From Actinomadura sp. GC306 (GTDB lineage Bacteria; Actinomycetota; Actinomycetes; Streptosporangiales; Streptosporangiaceae), in the NCBI RefSeq assembly GCF_004348665.1, contig NZ_SMKM01000024.1, positions 1-42,486 of the forward strand: a stretch of 42,486 nt of DNA, in the 5' to 3' direction. The notes under the pieces are model-generated. The model did no database searches. It was not told the DNA's origin and saw nothing but the letters and a program-made list of their open reading frames with translations. Positions 40,722 to 42,486 of this stretch are shown one piece after another (the first letter of the stretch is position 1; each line of letters begins with the position of its first letter). The translations under genes were made by a program, and so were the position numbers.

Positions 40722-42486
40722 GCGAGACCGACAGGATCACCACGCCCGAGTCGTTCACCAGCATGCCGATGACGCCGACCGTCAGCGCGGAGATCAGCGC
40801 GGGACGCATCGTCACGCTGTGCTCGTAGGCGCGCTGCAGCAGCGACACCCGCCACCGCGTCGGCCGCGCCAGCACGAAGAACAGGAACACGACCGCCGCG
40901 GCGACCGCCAGCGTGTACGGCCAGTACCCGAGGCTGTTCAGCATGGCGTCGAACTTGCGGGCGACGACGCCCCACGCCTGGCCGTCCATGAGGTCGCGCC
41001 AGAAGCGGCCGAGGTGCGTCGGGTTGGCGCTCCTGGAGTTCAGGTAGGAGATGAACAGCACCAGCGCCGCGCCGGCGAGCGCGAACGGCACGAGCGTCAG
41101 CGGGGAGACGCGCCGCCCCATGACCATCAGGCCGAGCACGGCGAACGCGGGGACCATCGCCAGCACGCCGCCGAAGTCGCTGCCCCACGCGGGAAGGCCG
41201 TCCACCGCAATGGAAGCCGCCCCGAGCACCACGACGACCGCGAGGGCGAGCCGCCTGCGCCCGGCGCGCAGCGGGTACTCCGACAGCCACGCCGCCGTCA
41301 GGATCGACGCGACGGCGAACAGCGAGAACGCCTGGTTGCCGAACCCGTAGAAGCGCCCGGCGACGAGCGCCGTGTACCCCATGAGCGTGTTGAGCTGCAG
41401 GTTCGACCCGGTCATCACGTCCAGCGCGAGGACGGACGCGGTGATGCCGGTGATCACCAGGCCGGGCGCGAACAGGGACCGGCGCCACGGGCCGGCCAGC
41501 GACAGCCCGGTCAGCAGCCCGGCGAAGCCGAGCACCGTGCAGATCAGGACCGGGGTCGGATGCTCGGCCCGCCACCACGGCAGCAGCCCGGCGAGGAACG
41601 ACGCGCCCGGTGCCGCTCCGCCGAGCAGCGCGATCACGCGGGTGCCGCCGAGTATCCGCGCCCGCGAGCGGCGGTCGCCGCCGAGCCGCCGCAGCGCGAG
41701 CGCCGCGATGCCGTACAGGACGAGCTGGGTCGCGAAGAGCACCCAGTAGAACGACGTCTGGACGGTCCGGATGCCCTGCGCGGCGACGTCCTGGTCCTCC
41801 AGGGCCTCGACGCGTTCGACGGTGGTGTCGGCCGACGGCTCCGCCTGCCAGACCGACCCGACGGCCTGCTTCGGCTGCGGCAGCCCGAGCAGCTTCAGCG
41901 CCGTCGCGGTGATGTCGGTGAGCGTGACCAGGCCGTCCTGCCGGGTGGCGCCGGACGTCATGTAGCCGGGCCCGTAGGCGATGCCCCCGCCGTCGCCGCC
42001 CGTGGCGATGGCGACGCGCAGGTGCGGGTCGACGCCGATGTCGGACAGCCCGGCGAGCAGGACCGTCGTCCCGGCCGGGAGCCCGGCCATGACCTGCCCG
42101 ACCCGGCGGTCGGCGGCGGCGACGGCCGCGGTGCGCACGTCCTCCGACAGCGGGATCTGCTCGCCGTCCGGGTCGACGCCGGCGTCGAGGTAGGCGCGGA
42201 ACAGGTCGTCGACGTCGACGGCCGCGAGCGGGCAGCCCGCCCAGTCGGCGGCGGTCGCCCGGTCGGGGGACGGGACGTACCGGTCGACCCGCCCGGCACC
42301 GTCGCCGAGCCCGAACACCGCGCCGGGCCCGACCGCCAGCGTGCAGCCGCCCGCCCGCTGGACCGCGTCGCCGAGCAGCCCGATCTGCGCGTGGTAGTTG
42401 GTGCCGGCGTTGTCGCTCTTGATCGCGGGCCAGCCGGGAGCGGCGGCGCCGCCCTCGGGCACCGGGGCGGCGGGGGAGTCCTGGCC
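40582..42486 (-). CDS. Large membrane protein with N-terminal alkaline-phosphatase-like domain (5' end beyond window)
   Basis: About 635 visible residues; the frame stays open to the right edge, so the N-terminus is missing. The first visible part (to about residue 215) is extracellular-type: DNAGTNYHAQIGLLGDAVQR, TTVLLAGLSDIGVDPHLRVA, YGPGYMTSGATRQDGLVTLT and DITATALKLLGLP, resembling the C-terminal part of phosphatase/sulfatase-fold domains. About ten membrane helices follow, with YGFGNQAFSLFAVASILTAA. The Pro/Ser-rich tail overlaps the MptB-like gene. An envelope role is inferred from the neighbours. Confidence 0.8.
   Translation of the reverse strand, partial: GQDSPAAPVPEGGAAAPGWPAIKSDNAGTNYHAQIGLLGDAVQRAGGCTLAVGPGAVFGLGDGAGRVDRYVPSPDRATAADWAGCPLAAVDVDDLFRAYLDAGVDPDGEQIPLSEDVRTAAVAAADRRVGQVMAGLPAGTTVLLAGLSDIGVDPHLRVAIATGGDGGGIAYGPGYMTSGATRQDGLVTLTDITATALKLLGLPQPKQAVGSVWQAEPSADTTVERVEALEDQDVAAQGIRTVQTSFYWVLFATQLVLYGIAALALRRLGGDRRSRARILGGTRVIALLGGAAPGASFLAGLLPWWRAEHPTPVLICTVLGFAGLLTGLSLAGPWRRSLFAPGLVITGITASVLALDVMTGSNLQLNTLMGYTALVAGRFYGFGNQAFSLFAVASILTAAWLSEYPLRAGRRRLALAVVVVLGAASIAVDGLPAWGSDFGGVLAMVPAFAVLGLMVMGRRVSPLTLVPFALAGAALVLFISYLNSRSANPTHLGRFWRDLMDGQAWGVVARKFDAMLNSLGYWPYTLAVAAAVVFLFFVLARPTRWRVSLLQRAYEHSVTMRPALISALTVGVIGMLVNDSGVVILSVSLSLATPLMLAAGVRSLEIDLRNEDSAPPEQPESPPASTESPSAERR

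Overview
The window is high-GC DNA with strong third-position GC bias, many GTG starts, 4-bp stop/start overlaps and actinobacterial marker genes (PstP/FhaA/FhaB, WhiJ-type XRE plus DUF397 genes, an SSI-like inhibitor). It most likely comes from a filamentous actinomycete. Streptosporangiales/Thermomonosporaceae is a guess from gene style. No rRNA, CRISPR array or prophage was seen; there is one tRNA gene.

Layout. 1-2274: PstP/FhaB/FhaA phosphosignalling operon (pstP runs off the left edge) and a divergent tRNA-Leu(CAG). 2275-2757: an array of 75-bp-period GC-rich hairpin repeats. 2758-4747: CBS-type site-2 protease, a small conserved protein and a lipoprotein. 4847-6786: an apparently intact IS607-type element (serine recombinase TnpA, TnpB nuclease, structured right end resembling an omega RNA), abutting the 3' fragment of a short-chain dehydrogenase. 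7300-10572: GNAT, RsbW-like ATPase, XRE/DUF5753 regulator and three tandem DUF397 genes (a WhiJ-like locus), then a second GNAT. 10614-12667: DHA2 efflux pump and divergent TetR with twin operators. 12876-14994: solute-binding lipoprotein and an ECF sigma factor with its membrane partner. 15253-16880: Old Yellow Enzyme and divergent MarR. 16914-20571: copper operon copZ, His-rich exported protein, copA behind two CsoR-like palindromes. 20650-20801: a cluster of DnaA-box-like 9-mers.

20935-24082: an XRE regulator apparently co-transcribed with a pterin dehydratase, facing a divergent pair (possible GRDP-like protein plus a phosphotransferase) across an intergenic region with competing inverted repeats. 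24220-25083: Fpg/Nei glycosylase. 25150-27340: an AbiE-type (type IV) toxin-antitoxin operon with a large hairpin just upstream and a second between the cistrons. 27430-31329: SSI-like lipoprotein, rhodanese, PAS/GAF histidine kinase with an odd C-terminal insertion, and an RsbW-like ATPase. 31500-34147: MFS transporter, possible micro-ORF and a divergent cysteine-free EF-Tu paralogue. 34323-38313: exported EEP-family protein, acyl-CoA synthetase, two small conserved proteins around a 14-bp tandem repeat, and a STAS anti-sigma antagonist. 38488-42486: envelope glycan genes (GT2, polytopic MptB-like glycosyltransferase) convergent with a large membrane protein that is cut by the right edge.

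The most unusual items are the AbiE operon with its two inverted-repeat structures, the DUF397 triplication with mosaic copies, the XRE/pterin dehydratase/GRDP-like/kinase locus, the cysteine-free EF-Tu and the TnpB element beside a beheaded dehydrogenase.
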